9,324 bases of DNA, from assembly GCA_024276815.1 (NCBI GenBank), contig JAJRWM010000020.1, positions 1 to 9,324 on the forward strand, given 5' to 3'. The translations under genes were made by a program, and so were the position numbers. Of this stretch, positions 6,295 to 9,324 are shown piece by piece. Under the pieces are notes generated by a model. The model made no database searches and was not told the DNA's origin. It worked only from the letters and a program-made list of their open reading frames with translations. The stretch's first letter is position 1. Every line of letters starts with the position of its first letter. This DNA comes from a bacterium (GTDB lineage Bacteria > JACRDZ01 > JAJRWM01).

Positions 6295-7134
6295 GTGAAG
6301 CATAACAAGGCTCTGGTTCTGCTGATTTTCCTGCTTTCAATTGTTTCTCTCGGCGCATTCGCCAAGGAAATTGATTTAATTGACAATCCTACCGCGGATG
6401 TCTTATTGAAAAGGAACTATCGGATCGTTTCCCGTGTTTTTCCCGAAGGCGGCCTACTTGTCAAGGGCCAGCTTGGCATCTTTGCAAGATTAATGGTTGG
6501 CGTGTCGTATGGCGGTACGGATATTATTTCCAATGATTCGCCTGCTTGGTATTCCCGGCTGGAGTTTATGATTCGCTACCGATTGATTGACGAGGGACTG
6601 AACTTTCCGGCTGTCGCGGTGGGTTTTGATTCACAGGGTTACGGATCTTACAGCGGCCTGCATAATCGTTATGACGTAAAAGCCAGGGGTCTTTACACCG
6701 TCTTAAGCAAAGGCTTCGCCCGGTTGATGGGGTTAAGGGTTCATTTAGGTCTGAACTATAACAATTACGAAGGCGACAATGGTAGAAACAAAAATAACAG
6801 TGACGACGGGGAGAGTAAAAACGCCAAGAAGCCCAGTAAGGACCGCAACGGTAACCTGGAAGACAAGCGGAACGACGATTTGGAGAGTTTAAACGGTTTT
6901 TTAGGGCTGGATTTTCCCTTTAATCCCCAGGTAACCGGTATCGTTGAATATGATGTAGCTAACAATGACAATCGTCGGGACGATCTTTACGGCAACGGTC
7001 CCGGTTTTTTAAACGCCGCGTTTCGCTGGCGCGTTAACACCGATTTTCAGTGCGAGTTCGGCTTAAAGGATATTTTGCGCGCTTCGGGTAATTTAGGACG
7101 CTACGTCAGTCTTAACTATGAAAACAAATTTTGA
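6295..7134 (+). CDS. Exported protein, probable outer-membrane beta-barrel (YjbH-like)
   Basis: This 279-residue protein starts at GTG with a clear Sec signal peptide: K2-H-N-K5, a hydrophobic core at 6-20, and an AFA cleavage site after residue 23. The mature part has many short alternating segments with aromatic and glycine residues (ARLMVGVSYGGTD, WYSRLEFMIRYRLI, VAVGFDSQGYGSYSG, LRVHLGLNYNNYEG, NGFLGLDF, LNAAFRWRV). It ends YVSLNYENKF, an alternating strand with terminal phenylalanine, the usual BamA-recognised signature of outer-membrane barrels. I recall similar proteins from uncultured diderm lineages, loosely related to YjbH/YbjH exopolysaccharide-associated proteins, but I cannot confirm the family here. 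A very hydrophilic insert of about 39 residues (160-198, rich in N, D, K, S, R) probably forms a long loop. It is the first gene after the promoter, 8 nt before accA. The transported substrate, if any, is unknown. Confidence 0.72.
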   Translation: MKHNKALVLLIFLLSIVSLGAFAKEIDLIDNPTADVLLKRNYRIVSRVFPEGGLLVKGQLGIFARLMVGVSYGGTDIISNDSPAWYSRLEFMIRYRLIDEGLNFPAVAVGFDSQGYGSYSGLHNRYDVKARGLYTVLSKGFARLMGLRVHLGLNYNNYEGDNGRNKNNSDDGESKNAKKPSKDRNGNLEDKRNDDLESLNGFLGLDFPFNPQVTGIVEYDVANNDNRRDDLYGNGPGFLNAAFRWRVNTDFQCEFGLKDILRASGNLGRYVSLNYENKF

Positions 7135-7142
7135 GGTGAGAA

Positions 7143-8093
7143 TTGCTTAAAGAGAACATGTTAACATCTTCCGGCGTTATGATGAACAGGGAACTGGATA
7201 TGGCCGGAACCGCGACCAGGATTGATTCAGTTACCGAAACAAAAGCCGGGAGTAAAGGCAAAAGCAAGAAAAACAGACCGGAATTCATTGATAAACATAC
7301 CGCCTGGGAGATCGTGCAGTTGGCTCGTAATCCTTATCGCCCTTTTACTTTGGACTACATTAATTTAATCATGACTGATTTTGTCGAGTTGCACGGCGAC
7401 CGTGGTTTTCGTGATGACGGCGCGATAGTAGGCGGCTTCGCCAATTTCAATGGCGAGCCGGTGGTCGTGTTGGGACATCAGCGGGGCAAGACCACGGAAG
7501 AGAAATTGCGGCGTAATTTTGGCATGTCATATCCTGAAGGTTACCGCAAAGCACTCAGATTGATGAAATTAGCCGAGAAGTTTCAAAAACCTGTTTTTAC
7601 CTTTATCGATACTCCGGGAGCGTTTCCCGGGCTGGAAGCTGAGGGTCGGGGTTCAGCGGAGGCGATCGCCAACAATCTCAAGGAGATGTCCCGGCTGAAA
7701 ACGCCCATTATTTCCGTAATAATCGGTGAAGGCGGAAGTGGTGGCGCCCTGGCAATTGGCGTCGCAGATCGTATATTGATGCTGGAAAACGCTATTTACT
7801 CGGTCATCTCCCCTGAGGGTTGCGCCGCGATTCTCTGGAATGATGAGAGTAAAGCCGCTGAAGCGGCCAAAAGATTAAAGATTTCCGCCGGGAACTTGTT
7901 GAATATGGGTATCGTTGATGAAATCGTTCCTGAGCCGGAGGGCGGCGCCCATATTGATTACGAGCGAACGGCGGCTAATCTGAAGCGGGCCTTTATAAAT
8001 AATTTGACTGAATTAAAAGAGCTTTCCCCTTATCTTTTGGTTGAACAGCGCTATGAGAAGTTCCGTCGCATTGGTGAATACCTGGAAGAATAG
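7143..8093 (+). CDS. accA: Acetyl-CoA carboxylase carboxyltransferase subunit alpha
   Basis: AccA pairs with AccD to move the carboxyl group from carboxybiotin (on AccB) to acetyl-CoA, giving malonyl-CoA for fatty acid synthesis in the cytoplasm. The 316 residues match the family from AWEIVQLARNPYRPFTLDYI (54-73) onward. Visible motifs are RRNFGMSYPEGYRKALRLM, FIDTPGAFPG, the oxyanion-loop GEGGSGGALAIG (195-206) and SVISPEGCAAILW (220-232), ending in RRIGEYLEE. The E. coli protein is 319 residues. The first 50 or so residues are unusual: they lack an obvious helical N-terminal domain and carry a basic stretch (KAGSKGKSKKNR, 34-45). The start is uncertain. TTG 7143 has AGGTG 4 nt upstream. In-frame ATGs at 7158, 7179, 7182 and 7200 are alternatives that leave the catalytic core intact. 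No AccD zinc finger is fused, so AccD must be encoded elsewhere. Confidence 0.96.
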   Translation: MLKENMLTSSGVMMNRELDMAGTATRIDSVTETKAGSKGKSKKNRPEFIDKHTAWEIVQLARNPYRPFTLDYINLIMTDFVELHGDRGFRDDGAIVGGFANFNGEPVVVLGHQRGKTTEEKLRRNFGMSYPEGYRKALRLMKLAEKFQKPVFTFIDTPGAFPGLEAEGRGSAEAIANNLKEMSRLKTPIISVIIGEGGSGGALAIGVADRILMLENAIYSVISPEGCAAILWNDESKAAEAAKRLKISAGNLLNMGIVDEIVPEPEGGAHIDYERTAANLKRAFINNLTELKELSPYLLVEQRYEKFRRIGEYLEE

Positions 8094-8096
8094 GTT

Positions 8097-8708
8097 GTGG
8101 ATTTCAAATTATCACAGAAAATTGAGCTGGCCGCCGGTTTGATTAATCAGGGAGGAGTCGGCATTGCCCCGACAGATACTGTTTATGGTTTGGTCGCTGG
8201 CTTGGACAGTCTGGAAGCTCAAAACAGAATTTATCAAATAAAGCAACGACCGCCGACAAACCCTTTGATCGCCTTAATCGCCTCCTGGGAAAACTTAATA
8301 GAGTTGGTTGCCGATATCCCTGAAGGAGCGCTACCTTTAATTGATAATTTCTGGCCGGGCGGCTTGACCTTAATATTTAAAAAAAAGCCGGGTATCAAAA
8401 TTAATCCGCGTCATGATACAATTGGCGTCAGATGTTGTAATAATGAGATTTTAAACAGTTTAATTGAAGAAGCTGGCCAGCCGCTGGTAGCGACCAGCGC
8501 CAATCTGAGCGGTCAGCCTGCTCCGAGTTGTGTTGATGAGATTGACAGGCGGATAATTCAGAGGGTTGACTTTTTGCTTGACGGCGGTCGTACGGCTTTA
8601 ACTATTGAATCCACCATAGTGGATGTGACTGACAAATCGAAAATAAACATTATCCGACAGGGTGCGGTCTCAAGAGAGGCAATCCTTTCAGGAAGGGACA
8701 TTGGATGA
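8097..8708 (+). CDS. tsaC: Threonylcarbamoyl-AMP synthase, TsaC/YrdC family (short form)
   Basis: This 203-residue YrdC-domain protein likely makes threonylcarbamoyl-AMP from threonine, bicarbonate and ATP, the first step of t6A formation on ANN-decoding tRNAs. Evidence is the start GGVGIAPTDTVYGLVAGLDS, the KQRP motif (K49-P52, IKQRPPTNPLIAL), FWPGGLTLIFKKK, GVRCCNNE, the TSANLSGQPAP motif (133-143) and STIVDVT followed by IIRQGAVS. The length is that of a single YrdC domain, without the extra C-terminal domain of long Sua5 proteins. The GTG at 8097 starts 3 nt after the accA stop, with GGAAG inside the end of accA about 8 nt upstream. Its stop overlaps the next ATG by ATGA. A YciO-type paralogue without t6A activity is possible but less likely given the intact KQR and SAN motifs. 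Confidence 0.92.
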   Translation: MDFKLSQKIELAAGLINQGGVGIAPTDTVYGLVAGLDSLEAQNRIYQIKQRPPTNPLIALIASWENLIELVADIPEGALPLIDNFWPGGLTLIFKKKPGIKINPRHDTIGVRCCNNEILNSLIEEAGQPLVATSANLSGQPAPSCVDEIDRRIIQRVDFLLDGGRTALTIESTIVDVTDKSKINIIRQGAVSREAILSGRDIG

Positions 8709-9324
8709 AGAAAACTGGTAAAGAGGTTAAGATTACAGATACCACGTTGCGCGACGCGCATCAGTCCAGATGGGCTACCCGAATGCGCACTGATGATATT
8801 TTACCGATCGCGGAAAAAATTGATAACGCTGGTTATCATTCTATTGAAATGTGGGGTGGCGCGACCTTTGATGTCTGCCTTCGATTTTTAAACGAAGACC
8901 CCTGGGAGAGGCTGAAGAAGCTAAAGAAAGTTTTCAAGAAGACGCCTTTGCAGATGTTGTTGCGGGGTCAGAACATCATTGGTTACAAGAACTATCCTGA
9001 TGATGTCCTGGAGGCTTTCATCGTCAAGGCCGCTGAAAACGGGATAGATATTTTCCGCATTTTTGACGCTCTTAACGATGTGAGAAACCTGGAAAAAGCG
9101 ATCAGCATAGTAAAGCGCGAGGGTATGCATGCCCAGGGCAACATCTGTTACACCAGAAGTCCGGTTCATGATATGAAGCATTATCTAAACTGTGTTCGGC
9201 AGCAGGTTGAACTTGGTGTTGATTCGATGTGCATCAAGGACATGGCCGGCATTCTGACGCCGTATTTCGCCTATGATCTGGTGAAGAACATCAAGGAAAA
9301 GTTTGATATACCGGTGCAGCTTCA
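8705..9324 (+). CDS. oadA: Pyruvate carboxylase subunit B / oxaloacetate decarboxylase alpha-type carboxyltransferase, 3' truncated
   Basis: The 206 visible codons encode the N-terminal TIM-barrel of a biotin-dependent carboxyltransferase (PycB, OadA or transcarboxylase 5S). Motifs are ITDTTLRDAHQS (10-21, with D12 and D17 at the metal and active site region), GYHSIEMWGGATFDVCLRFL, LLRGQNIIGYKNYPDD, FRIFDALND and CIKDMAG (176-182), where K178 matches the carboxylated metal-binding lysine known from 5S and pyruvate carboxylase. The window ends just as the downstream histidine motif after PVQL would begin, so the PYC-OADA and biotinyl domains are not visible. Family members of this type move carboxyl groups between carboxybiotin and pyruvate or oxaloacetate. 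Without the rest of the gene and its neighbours, a soluble two-subunit pyruvate carboxylase cannot be told from a membrane sodium-pump decarboxylase. ATG 8705 overlaps the tsaC stop, with GGAAGG 8 nt upstream. Confidence 0.93.
   Translation, partial: MKKTGKEVKITDTTLRDAHQSRWATRMRTDDILPIAEKIDNAGYHSIEMWGGATFDVCLRFLNEDPWERLKKLKKVFKKTPLQMLLRGQNIIGYKNYPDDVLEAFIVKAAENGIDIFRIFDALNDVRNLEKAISIVKREGMHAQGNICYTRSPVHDMKHYLNCVRQQVELGVDSMCIKDMAGILTPYFAYDLVKNIKEKFDIPVQL

Overview
The window is a dense, entirely plus-strand stretch of bacterial chromosome: nine protein genes in two tightly packed clusters, separated by one intergenic region of about 360 bp. Base composition looks close to 50% GC by eye. The organism is probably a diderm from a poorly characterised lineage. 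The main evidence is a signal-peptide protein that ends in phenylalanine and reads like an outer-membrane beta-barrel. I cannot name the phylum from the sequence. No rRNA, tRNA, CRISPR array, transposase or phage gene is visible.

Cluster 1 (1-5932) concerns the cell wall and signalling. It holds the C-terminal part of a class A penicillin-binding protein, a FemAB/FemX-type aminoacyltransferase, the muropeptide ligase MurE, a membrane-bound diguanylate cyclase with two GAF domains, and a small membrane-anchored TPR-like protein. The junctions are ATGA overlaps (864-867 and 1931-1934), a 47-nt overlap (3363-3409) and a TGATG overlap (5280-5284), so co-transcription and translational coupling are likely. 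MurE makes the UDP-MurNAc-tripeptide, FemX-type enzymes extend the third residue's side chain, and the PBP cross-links the finished strands. MurE carries DDPH where meso-diaminopimelate enzymes have DNPR. Together with the FemX-like neighbour this raises the possibility of a branched Lys- or Orn-type wall (inference).

The intergenic region (5933-6294) contains a hairpin-forming inverted repeat, an exact 31-bp direct repeat in two copies 122 bp apart, several GGCC-rich short hairpins, a probable sigma70 promoter and a strong Shine-Dalgarno sequence. The long minus-strand reading frame across it does not look like a real gene.

Cluster 2 (6295 to the window end) starts at that promoter. It encodes the exported beta-barrel-like protein, AccA (carboxyltransferase alpha of acetyl-CoA carboxylase), a TsaC/YrdC-type threonylcarbamoyl-AMP synthase, and the N-terminal two-fifths or so of a pyruvate carboxylase subunit B / oxaloacetate decarboxylase alpha-type carboxyltransferase. 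Spacings are 8 nt, 3 nt and a 4-nt overlap. The theme is biotin-dependent carboxylation plus a tRNA-modification enzyme and an envelope protein.

Most of the window is recognisable housekeeping. I did not find a convincing new defence or mobile system. The best candidates for a second look are the repeat-bearing intergenic element, the MurE specificity motif beside FemX, the diguanylate cyclase inside a mur operon, and the TPR-like gene with base usage unlike its neighbours.
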